Assembly: GCF_047948215.1 (NCBI RefSeq)
Contig: NC_134465.1
Coordinates: 52,545,946 to 52,609,945, forward strand
Length of the DNA: 64,000 bases
Source: Lycorma delicatula
Taxonomy: Eukaryota; Arthropoda; Insecta; Hemiptera; Fulgoridae
Direction of reading: 5' to 3'
The notes under the pieces were generated by a model. The model saw nothing but the letters and a program-made list of their open reading frames with translations, was not told the DNA's origin and did no database searches. The position numbers and the translations under genes were made by a program. Shown in pieces: positions 34,532 to 47,561 of this stretch (position 1 is its first letter; the number at the start of each line of letters is the position of its first letter).

Positions 34532-34845
34532 TTATGGAATATGTTCAGGATTTAGATTGAAATACACTGTTTTGCTGCCACGTATTACTCTCTTTTCAAA
34601 AATATCTTCATAACTATTATTACTGTTCTCAAAGTTCACGCTGTATTTGAATGTGTGATCTTCAATGGCGCTGTTCTTGTAAGCACATTTACCTCCGACC
34701 CATGTTTGTATTACATCCAAGTTATCATTTAACAAAATAAAATCTGCATCAGCTCCAAAATTTAATGTTCCTTTATGTTTTTGAATATTTAATGTTTTAG
34801 CGGGATGTAACGATCCAGCTTCTAATGCTTCAACTAGTGAACAAC
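34532..34845 (-). CDS. AMDHD2: AMDHD2 last coding exon, with extended C-terminal tail
   Basis: Encodes [40 protein letters not shown], then [12 protein letters not shown] and an asparagine-rich tail ending NLNPEHIP and TAA. Mammalian AMDHD2 stops soon after the position of GGKCAY, so about 45 residues here are extra. Acceptor ACTTACAG. Confidence 0.93.
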
Positions 34846-37800
34846 CTGTAAGTTATAAGACCAGAATCTATGAAAAATATTTATATCAAATGATGCAGTA
34901 TATCTATGAGATTTATATAATGTACCAAATGAGCAACTTAAAACCAAACAAAATAAAAACATTACTGCAGCTTATGACAGACTGGGAGTCTATAGCTTAA
35001 CGCTATAGACTCCCAGTCTTAATGCTACAGACTAAATGCAATTATGACATCTACATTTTATGAATAAAATGAAAAAAATAAAAACTTAAATTCTGTATTC
35101 TCTTCAGCAAAATTTTACATATTTAGTATATTTTTACAAAATATGATCAAAATAACACCCTGCACAGCGATGCACTTTCGTGCTGTAGAGATCATGTTAA
35201 GGGTTCCCTGATATAAAATGTTATCGATGCCACAGATTTCTTGCCAAATGTTCACTTTCAGTTCATCGATAGTGTGAATATTTAATCTGTTAACTCTGTT
35301 TTCAAATAGCCTCAAACAAAATTCACTAGACAAATCTGGAGAACACAGAGGTCACTGCCAATGTCTGTGAATTATGTGCGACATCATGCTGCTGTCATGT
35401 TGGAGGAAGCTATACTTTTTTCATAATCCATTAACTGAGCTTAAAATTTTTCAAAAATTATACGGTACACTTCTGTATTGATAGTCTGATCAAAAAATAT
35501 TGGCACCAGTGTTTGATTATGAGAAACAACACACTGTAAACTGATTTTGTCATCAAGAAGTGGATGCAGAGACATCTGGTGTTTAATCTGATACCCAATC
35601 TTAGGTGAATTAAGATGCCCAGATAAATAAAACCATGTCTTGTCTGACATGAAATACAGCATCAGGCCTATCTGTCCATTGACAATCTTTTTCAGAAGTC
35701 GATTCAATAATTAAGACATTTTGGTTCGTCTATTCTCTTAAGGTATTACAAGATACGATTTCAAATTTAAATCATGAAGAATCTTAAGACAAGATGTATA
35801 TTTTACACCTTTTTGATGGGATAAATTATATATAAATTTTTTTGTACTTGCAGAAATTCTTCTTTGAATACCAAGTTATGGTCTCTAGAGTCCTACAAAA
35901 AGTATGCCTATTTTGTTTTGTGTTTGAAACCACCCTCATTATTTGCTATTTTTTAACCGGATTGTGTAAGCTATTCTTTGCTGGGATACTGGCAGTTGGA
36001 AATTTTTTCACAAATATTTGAAACATTTCTTGAGAAAGCATCTGGAACGCACGTAAGCTTCCATTACATCAACCCTCTCCTTTATCAAGTAGGGCAAAGA
36101 ACGAAACCATTTGGTATTGAAGCATTAATTATGACTGACAAAACAGATGAGAAAACTGATAAAACAGATGAGAATAGTAAAGAAACACAACCAAACTGGT
36201 GCCAGTAGTATCAGCATTAAAGGTGACAGTCACAAATTTGAGCCGGCTCGATTCAACTTTAGGTCGCTCACCTGGTATTATTATGTACCCATAGGAATAA
36301 ATATTTATTCTAAATACCAGAGGAAAATTTAATCTCTTTCAAACTATGGTAGAGAGTATGTATAAACATTTTAATAACATAAAATTGCTGCTTTGATTAT
36401 ATTTTACACATGACATGTAATATATAATAACTGACAGCATACACAGAAAACAGTAAGTTCAACCAAAGGTGAGTGCTTAACAGAACTGACTAGGTAGTTT
36501 ATTGAGATATTTATCTAATATTTATAAACAGTCAGTTGGATAATAATATTACCATATTATTATAAGAAAAGAAATAACCTCAATAAGAGAATATGGTGCA
36601 ATATTTATTTACTGTGCATCAACCTTGACATGCATGTGCAGATATTTTTTCTTTTTACAACATTGAATATATTGTGACTTATATTAGTAAAAATAAAGAA
36701 ATCGGAGAAAAAATTTCAACTGCATAATAAGCTAATTTAACAAGAATAGATGCATAAAAAATTTAAGAATTTATCAAAAATTTTTAGTATGAGTATCAGT
36801 AATATTTACTTCATTTAAGTTGAATACCACAAAAATGTTCAAGATGGGTTCCGAGGCAATCGACTCAAAACCACAACTCATTAACTCATGATGAAACTAA
36901 GAATCATCATTTTGAGCCAGTATCCAAACATCAGAATATGTAATGGAAATATCTCAGTTCACCCAGCAGGAAAAAATTCAAAACCTAACATCAGCCAGTA
37001 AAGTAATGCTAATGGTCTTTTGGGGCTATAAAGGCCCAATTTATTGCAATTATTTGGAAAAACAATGTAATCAACAGTAAGTACTATTGTGACATGCTAT
37101 AAAATAAAGTATAACCCAAAATGAGGAAATATCCAGGTTCTCCTTCAAAAGCTGTTAATTCATCTGAATGATACCCTGTATCATACCCTAAATATAATTG
37201 GGAATTAAGTTAAAAAGTAAAATAGTTTTCATTTCATTGAATAAACAGTAACTTTTCTACAGATCTATCTGATTATTACATGACTTCATAACTAAACTTA
37301 TAAGTATATTTACTGCTTACTTCAGTAATGCAGCTTTTTTTTCTCTTTTTCTGTTTAGCCTCTGGAACCACCATAAGGTATATTACTTCAGAGGATGACA
37401 TGTATGAATGTGAACAAAATGTAGTCTTGTACAGTTTTAGGTCAACCACTCTTGAGAAGTGTGGTTAATTTAAACCCAACCACCAAAGAGCACCAGTATC
37501 CACGGTCTAGTATTCAAATCTGTATAAAAGTAACTGCCTTTACTAGGATTTGAACCTTAGAACTTTCAACTTTGAAATCAGCTGATTTGTGATGACAAAA
37601 CCACTAGACCAGCCCGGTAGGCTAAAGCAGCTGCAAGCTGTTTTACTTGCGCCTGGTAATACAGCTGTAAGCTTAACCCATTACTGACCATCCATTAAAC
37701 ATTCCTGACAATCTGTTGCCATTATTATCATCATATTTTTCTTAAGCCACTATTACAAAGATTTAATTTTAATTTTATTTATTAACTAGCTAGTCAGGGC

Positions 37801-40800
37801 TCGCTTCACCAATTGTCTAGTCAGGCATTTGAGGGTCTGTCTGGACCCCTGATGCAATAATCATTTTCATTACTTTATTACTTTGGTTGCCATGGTGATA
37901 GAAATATAATGGAGAAAAAGTATTAATTTTTGGGTCTAACAAATCTTTATTTCAGAATTTCGCCTCCAAGGGGGCTAGGGTCTTCATCTTCAGACCTTCC
38001 CTGGGATAACATGAATATATCCTGAAAATTTAAAAGCAATTGGTCGGATAGTTCTCTCGTGATGTTGCAGACAAACTTTCACAGTTATACAGAGTGTTTC
38101 TAAAATGATGAACTGGCTATACCTTTTCAGATTCTACTTGTAAAATTAAACAAAAAATACCCTTTAGAAAAATGGGAATTTCTCCTTCATTCTCCCTCTG
38201 TCCGCCAATTTGTTATTTTTATATAAAAATTTATATCTCAAGTTCAGATAGAGGAATCACATTAATACTTTGTAAGCATCTTTGTAATAAAGTTTTAAAA
38301 TTAGCAAAAAATCAGAACATAATAGCTTTGCAAATTACAAAATGGCGACTATTTTTATTTTTCAATTCATTATATCTCCATAAATATAAGTTTTATCAAA
38401 AATTATGTTTTTGCTAAAATATTAAGCCTTTTATTTTGAACAAAATAAGATTCAATTTTTTAAAATTGGTTTACAAATAGCTGAGTTACGGCAGAAAATT
38501 GATGTAATTTTGTATCTGTTTTCATGTCCTCCAATTTACGTTCAATTCGATTAAATATTAATTGTTTTTATTTATTGCTAATTCTAATATTGTAAATTAG
38601 TATCAAATTAAGTAATAATTTTCTCACAATAATAGACCTAATAATTAAAAATATAAAACTACCTCTGATAATCTTACATAATTGTTGTAGAACATTAGGT
38701 ATACTTTTTTTTAAAATAAACAGTTAAAAATTGTTAAAAGTTATAAGAGATGTTTAAAGTGTCCACCATTAGAGATTACACAAGTCTTCAGTCTTTTTCT
38801 GAGTGTGTCTTAACTGTTCAAAAATTTCAGAAGTATTCCTAATTTCTTGAAATCCATTTTGGATCCTTTGTTGAAGATTCTCAATGTTGAATAAACAATA
38901 TGTTTCAAATGGCCTCACACGTAGAAGTCAAGAGGGTTAAGTCACGTGATCAGGCAGACCAGGGCACTAGCCCTCCGCAACCTATCCTCCTTTCCTTTTT
39001 TCATAGAAAGTTTCATGCAGGAAATCTGATACCAACTGGCTGAAATGTGCTGGAGCAACTTTGTGGTGAAACCATATATTTCCTCTTAATTGTAGATTCC
39101 AAAAAATGTAGAAGATTTTCGGAAAATGAGCAAGATAATTTTCTCCATTTAAATGAATTGGTAGAATGACTAGTCATTAAAAATACCTGCCCGTATGTTC
39201 AGGAAAAATCTTTGTTGATGGTTACTGTGGAAGGTACCATGATTCTCGTTGCTCCAGATATGCTGGTTATGATAGTTTTTAACAGCATTCCTGTTGAAAG
39301 AAGGTTCATTTTTACATTCATCAACAGTAATAGTCGCTGCGTAAAATTATTCAAAAGTGAAAAATTAAGATCAATTGTTTTATTATTACGTAATGTTAAA
39401 TTTTATTGTGAGAAAATTATTACTTAATTTGACACTAATTTACAATATTAGAATTAATAAATAAAAACAATTAATATTTAATCGACTTGAATTTAAAGTG
39501 GAGAACATGAAAACAGACACAAAATTACATTAATTTTCTGCCATAATTCGGCTATTTGTTAATTGATTTAAAAAAATAAAATATCATTTTGTTCAAAATA
39601 AAAAAGGCTTAATATTTAGCAAATAACATACATTTTGATTAAAAGTTATATTTACAGAGATATAGGGATTGATAAGTAAAAATGGCTGTCATTTTGTAAT
39701 TTGCAAGGGTATTTAAGTCCTGATTTTTTTTCTAATTTTAAAACTTATTACGAAGATCCTTACAAAATAATAATGTGATTCTTCTATCCAAACTTGAGAT
39801 ATAAATTTTTATATAAAAATAACAAAATGGCGGACAGGGGGAGAATGAAGGAGAAATTCCCATTTTTCCTAAGGATATTTTTTGTTTAATTTTACAAGTA
39901 GAGTTTGAAAAGGTATAGCCAACTCACCATTTTAGAAACACTCTGTATATAAGATATACATAATTTAGTTTTAGATTTTTAAGAGTTATGTTATGTATAA
40001 AAAAGATTATTTATTTAAGTTGTAGATTTTAAACAAAATGCAAATGATATCAAAGTGAGAGCTAAGTACAGTGCTAATGAAAAACTTGCTAGCTAACAGA
40101 AAAATGAACCTGATTAAAATAATATTTGCTAACTTTTCCTAGATACGTCCTCAGGAATAAGTATACCAAAATTTCAACTCTGCTTATACAAGGGAAAATT
40201 AGTGAAAGTGATAAATAAGTCTGAAGCAATTGCTTTATTGTATAAGGATGAGTAAAAAAATTAATTCCTTCATAGCCACAGCTTATTCCATAAACGGATC
40301 ATATCTGCCAAGTTTCTAGCTCTTCTACTCTCATGATCCATTTTCAACCCTCCTTTAATTTAATTCTTTAGGGATTGTTAATCAAAATATTTCCTTACAT
40401 TTCCTATACATCCTGTAGGGAATGCCAGATTTCAGCTTTCCTTTTATCCAAGAAGTACGAAAATTAGTGATGAGATGAGTCAAGTCAGTGAGAACTACTG
40501 CATTTTTGTATGTATAACTAAGAGACCAAATGGCAGTAGAATACAACAAAATGACAAAATCTTAAGCGAAGAAGAATATCACAAAAATCAAGAATTTTTA
40601 ACTTAAAATATTTTTTTTAAAAATAAGTGTACATCATATTTAACAAAATAAATCATGAAAAAATTTACCAGTTGATGTCTTAAATAATTTAACACAATGA
40701 TTAAAAGGTCTGATACTGCCACATAATGTTTCTGTACCACTTATATACGCTGCACCATCCCTTACGTCAATTTTATTTACTCCTAAATGATGTGTTCCTT

Positions 40801-43800
40801 CTGGTAATCCTAATGCTGAAATAGCATCTGTTACTATTACACAACCTGCAACATAAATAATTATATTCAAGATAAACTTTAAATAAAATAGAGGTTTGCA
40901 ATAAGGAATATTAAAACAGTAACTTCTGATTGGCTGTTAAAAATAAACAGCTGCCAAAATAACACGGAAAATACCAATAAACATAGCTAACAGCAGGAGC
41001 TGCAAACAGCAGTCAATAATCTCATTATACGCCAATGTACTGTCTTTTAAGTTCTATTCAGTACTAGAAAGTAGCAACTGATGAAACATGTATAGTCACA
41101 CCCATGGACTATGAGATGTGTGATATATTTGACATTTTACAAGCAAAAGGTACAAGAAATTCATGGAATCTGTGACCAAAATAACATCAGAAGTTTATTA
41201 TGAAGTTGTAAAAAAGCTGTGAAGGCTATCTTAAATAAATGGTAAGTGTATACTCTCAAAGCATGTTCTTTTATATGAAAATGCATGTCCACTCTGCCAG
41301 TCATATAAAAGTTGTACTCAGAGCAATTCAGGAGGAAATACTTCAATCAACTGGAACCGAGAGACAAAGTTTCTTCATTAAGATGAAAGTATAACTGACT
41401 AATTAGCAATTAAATTGCTAAAGAACTAATGAATAAAGTAAATAATTGATTTGGGACCCTAGTAGTGGAATTTTTTGGAAATTTTTAAAAAGCTGTTGTG
41501 GTGATAAGTGCCTAGTTGTCAAATATGTAGAGAAGTAATACAAATATACTCGAAACTTATATATAAAATATTTTTTAAATATCTATTTATTTATTACTGT
41601 CATTAAATAAAGTTTGGTTTGTTTTACAATATTTAATCAGGTTAAATTATTGTATTCAAAAAGGTATTGTAGAAATGAAAGAAAAAACAAAAGGAATGAG
41701 ATTAATAGAAAATCCATGCATTGTATCTACTTTGCAGATGATATTGTATTACTGGCGGAATCATTAAGAGGAATGGATTTTATGTTAGAAACACTATCTA
41801 AAGTACTAACAAAACTTAAACTGAAAATTAATAAGGCAAAGACAAAGATTATGACTGTAGGAAAAACAAAGGAAGGTACAAAGGTAGATAGATATTAAAT
41901 TAGACGGTACTGTTATAGAGAAGATTGACAGTTTTTGTTATTTGGGAAGCACCGTCACTAGTGATAATAAATGTGCCACAGAAGTAAAAAGAAGAATAGC
42001 ACTAGCAAAACGAGCTTTCCAGGATAAAAAGAATGTGCTGACTGATAATCAAAGGAGTATGCAAATAAGGAAACAGTTCACTAAAAATTATGTCTGAAGG
42101 TGTGAAATATGGACGCTTGGGAATGCAGAAAGAAGAAGACTGGAAGCAATAATTTAGCAATGAAGCAAATTTAATGAGTTTAGCAATGAAAAATTCTGGT
42201 AGGATGGCCTTTGTTTCTGCTTATATCTGCAGACTGGATGGGCAGATTTGGATGAAATTTGGTAAAATAATTTGCACAAGTCATGTAATTTTGATCACAA
42301 AATATCAAAAGCGCAGATAGATACAGACATTTATGGTTCCTGTGTCTCAAAATTTTACTTGAGTAAGAAACTTTTGTCACATATTTTAATACCATTTAGT
42401 TAACTAAAATACTTTCTAATGGTATTTTCTTTTATTAAAACCATCATAAAAGGATAAGGATAAAAAAATTTTTTTTTTTTTATATAAAAAAATTTTTTTT
42501 TTTTTATTTATTGTTTCTGACTCAGTAACAATCTTATACTAATTAGATGATTTCATTATTTTAGTTTAGTCATTTTGGTTATTACACAAAAAAAACTTAT
42601 ACATAACCAAAAACACCCCTCCCCCCCCCCCCCATTTATATACACATACAGAAAAATGCAACTTGATTTGAAATAAATTTTAAAAGTAATAAAACTGACA
42701 AAAATCACTACACAAAAAAGTAAATAATCATTTCAGATTTTTTTAATTTTGAAGTAATTAAATAACAGCTATGAAGAATTTATAAACCTTCATTTAGTAC
42801 CAATTTAAGTATCAAAATTCAAATTTATTTTTTTTTACATTTTTGAGTACTTAAAGTGGTTTAATTTTTTTAATATCATTTTATTGTGTATTTTTTTTAA
42901 TGTCATTTTTATGTTACAATAAAAAGATTCAAAATACACTGTGTATACTAAAAAAAAAATTATAAAAAAATTTGATGTGGACACCACATGACTTCCTGGA
43001 AAGCCTGTTAAATGACATAAACACATTTTTTTTAAACTGAAAAGTAGATAAAATTTTATTTCATTAATAACATCTGATATTTTTCATAAATTTTTTTTTA
43101 TTGTTATTATTCAATTATTATTTATTGTAATTTTTTTTTCACAGTCAGAATTTAATAATTATTAATAAATCAATACATTTAAATTAAAAAAAAAAAAAAA
43201 GTTAAAAAAGGAGATTGAAGTCAGATTCAAACCAATATGCCTTCCCCTTGTAAGATCCAAATATTTCATTAATTAAAATTTTACTTGGCTATAACTCTGG
43301 AACCAATGAAAATAAACACATGATATATTGTTAAAAAGCTCTCAATGTGGACTTATTAACTGCAGTTAAGAAAAAGTCCAAAATCTAAAATTTTTTATTT
43401 TGAGCTTTTTTGGACAATTTTTGCAGTTGACTGCAATCAAAAGGGGTTGTGCACAACTAGATGTTACTAGAAATTTCAATATCCTATGACTAATTGTTTT
43501 TGAGTTATGCAAGATACATATGTACATACAGATGTCACATCAAAACTAGTTAAAATGGATTCAGGGATGGTCAAAATGATTATTTCTGTTGAAATCCGAA
43601 AATTGAAATTTTTTGTCATCACAATACTTCCTTTACTTTGTACAAGGAAGTAAAAATGAACATAGAGAAATTACAAGAATACAATAAGGCTTGGGATGTA
43701 GGACAAAATTTAATTATAGATTTAATCTTAAGTTTTCTAACTAATTTTCTTGATTTTCATTCAAAAATGTTTTTAATTCCACAATGACATCAGATTACTT

Positions 43801-46800
43801 ATCATTAAGCGATAAAAACAAATACTATGCAATGAATTTGATGTAAAAAAAAACCTGTTAAGTATACTCATCTTATTCATTGCTGAACGCCGTGACCCCA
43901 TTGACCATATGAACATAAGATATGTTCATATGATTAATATAAACAACAGATTTTTTGTTAACAGATTCTTCTACTTAGTTATGCAGCAACAGTAGAAAGA
44001 CTCCACAGCTTAAATCATGAGCTTTCTTTATTTTTATTGAAATTTGTTAAAAAGAAAACTTTTAAATAATTACAATAGAAAAAATGCATACCCTCTGGTT
44101 TTACTCTATGAGCAATCCGTATTGAAGCAGGATGTGTATGCAAACCATCAGGTATTAAACCAAATGTCAATGGTTTGTCAGTAACTGTTGCAACAAGACC
44201 AAGCAAACCAGGATCACGGTGATGAAACTTTAATAACAAGAATTTTATAATATCAATAAACACTAACAAATATAAATGTACAATAAATCAAAAAATAACA
44301 TTTACACCTAAACAAAAACTTCTCTTTTTACAGACCGTAGGTTGAAAAGAAAAAAAGTTTAGCAGTAATATTAGGACTACACACTTACCTAACCACTAAG
44401 CACCTAAATATATATCATTTCATGAAAACGGTACTGAAGTGTAGTCACTTCAGTACTGTTTTCATGAAATACAGTATACATATGTAATACATATACAGCC
44501 TAAATAAGTAGGAGCCGAAGTAATATAGTTATTACTTCGGCTCATACTTATTTAGGCTGTATATAGATTATTCATATTAACTATAATTTCTTTTTTCTGT
44601 TTAGCCTCTGGAACCACTATAAGGTATTACTTCAAAGGATGAATGAGGATGATATGTATGAATGTAAATGAAGTGTAGTCTTGTACAGTCTCAGATCGAC
44701 CATTCCTGAGATGTGGTTAATTGAAACCAAACTACCAAAGAACACCAGTGTTCAGTATCTAGTATTCACGGTATCACTGTATTCACCGGTTCACAGCATT
44801 CACAGTATCTAGTATTCAAATCCATACAAAAGCCTTTACTAGCATTTGAACCTTAGAACTCTCGACTTCAAAATCAGCTGATTTATGATGAATTAGTAAA
44901 CTGTTACAAATATATAATTACAAACACAAGATTTTGGTAACATTATATTTTTCTTCTAGTAGCATTTAGTTATTATGGATACTGGATGTGTGCGTTTGAA
45001 ATTAAAGCATTCTATAAAAATGGAAATAGTTTTATGACTGCACAATGGCCGTTTTGAAGCCACGTCATTGGCCATCAGAATGACACACGGCTGTCAGTTA
45101 ATGCCATTAATAGTTAGCTGGGTTCAAAATTTTGAAGACACTAGTTCAGCACTGAGCAAGAAGCATTCTGTTAAACAAAATAATATATCTACATCTGAAA
45201 AAAACTTATGCTGTAAAAGGTGCAGTGATGTTCATGATGTAAAATATACAAACCCAACTTAAAAAAATAAGTTAATCACAATGCTGGTCAACTTTAGGAT
45301 ATAATATTTAGAACTTAGAATATATATGGTTAAATGTTGTTAAATTAACTGCCAATTCTGTTATAAGATTTCTTTTTTAAATACATAAACAGAAAAACTA
45401 TTAAATTTTTCAAAACTGTTTTATCAGCTCACCTGGTGAGCTGAAAAAAAAAAATATTACACAGAATAATTCAGGAGAAAAATCAATTTAGAATTGATCC
45501 TAGAGCTTGAAGTAGGTAGTCAAAACTTGTAAACAATTTAATCTTGAGAAAATTGATGAAATAAAGTCTATGAAAAACAGAAAAATGTTCAACTCATATT
45601 GTTAAAAACAAAACTTAACAGAAAAATGTTATGAATTTGTAAAAATTAAAAAAACTGTTTTAATACAATAAATATAGACCTTTGAAAAATTAGGTTGGCA
45701 ACAATAACTGTATGCTTTAATTTGAATACTACTCATTCTTTCATAAAATTGTTATGTGTTATGTGTTATATGCTATTGTTATGTGTTACACAATAAACAC
45801 TTTTCACTGTGTTCCATTATTTTTGAGAAAAAAGTTCTATAGTGTTTTTGTTTTTTATAATGTAAAACGGTACCAATATTTTTCCAGTTGAATTTGAATT
45901 TATAAAAGTGAAATTCTGTAATAAATTCTTTGTTTTTAAAAACTGCTGCATCTTTTCACTCTTGCAGAATATGATGTATGATTTTCGTATGACTTTTGCA
46001 ATGGAAGTGCGCCAGCTGCGGTGAAAGAATACTGATATAGGTATCTTGAACAAACAGTTTTAAATCATAAAGTATTCCGTAGAATTTTTAATAATCTTTT
46101 TGAGAATGGTACACTTCCCAGTAGTGCTCATGTTTCATCTGAATGTCAACTGATATTTGATGATGAAAGGGAAAACATTCTTCAGGTGGTATAGCTTAGT
46201 CCTACAACAAACACGCAAAGAATCTTTACACGACTAAACATTCAAGAAGGTACAGTGTAGAGGAAATTACATGCTCACCAACTACATTCTTATCAAGATG
46301 CTCAACATCTCCTCATGAAACCACCTCAACTACTCAACAACACCTTATGAAAGTTTAACAACAACAGTTTTGTGACCATGCTGAACGATTGCAGTTTTGT
46401 CAATGTGTTAAAAATAATTATCACTTAATTCTGTTAATACTATTTTATGATGAAGCTGCTTTTATCCATAGTGGCATAAACAACACATGTAATTCATTTC
46501 GATGGTCTGAAGAAAGTCCTCTTGCTATAGATGAATCAAATTTCCACGAATGATTTTCACTGTAAGTTTGATTGCGGCATGAACAACAACCAATTAATGG
46601 GCCCTTGTGTATTGGAACGTTTCACAGGGAGAAAATATCTAGAATTTTTAAACAATGAATTTCTTGAACTGCTTGAAATTTTTTCGCTGGCAAAACAAAT
46701 TGAAATGTACTAAAAAATATATGGAAGCAACAACATATTTGAAGAATGAAGAAAGATAATTCTTAGATGAAAAATTTACTGGTAAATGGACTGGCTGCCT

Positions 46801-47485
46801 AGACCACTGGCCCTAAATTCCTTGGATTACTGTTTATGGGGTTTGATAAAATACATGATATACAAGCAAAAAGTAGACACATATGATGAACTGATTGCTC
46901 GCATTCTCAATGCTGCTGCCTCATCAAGGAACACTAAGATATCATTAGGCTTGTGAAAGAAGATGTAAGCAAACAAATTGAAAAGGGCCTAACCTAACAA
47001 TTTTCTGTTAAGTTTTGTTTTTAATAATATGAATTTTTTTTTGTTTTTCACAGAATTTATTACATCAGTTTTCTGAGAATTAAATTGTCTACAAGTTTTG
47101 ATTTTAAAATTTTCACACTTATTAGTCAAAACAAAGTAATTTTACTTCAAACCAAAAAAAAGGATTCTTTGTCACCAGAATTTTCTATTTTACACAAGAT
47201 ATCATGAAAACTTAGAGAGATAAAGTTCTGGGAACTGTTTTATTTGATTTTTCAGGTTAAACATAGAAACCGTAAAATTTACCCCCTTATAAAACACATT
47301 AAAAATTTCAGTATGACCTCATTTCAACAGGGGGGAGAGATTTTTCACTGATAATATGGCGTTTTCAGATGTATGTTTGTACAAAGTTTTTTCTTTACTT
47401 TAAGCTCTAGCTCAGTTCCCAAATAATTTTCTTTTCTTCCTAACGTAGCCTCTGTGTGTATGTGTGTGTGTATGTGTGCAAGCAT

Positions 47486-47561
<76 letters not shown>

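Noticed and set aside
44422..44565. CRISPR-like or attachment-site interpretation of the palindromes
   Set aside because: No regular repeat-spacer pattern, and the context is a eukaryotic intron.
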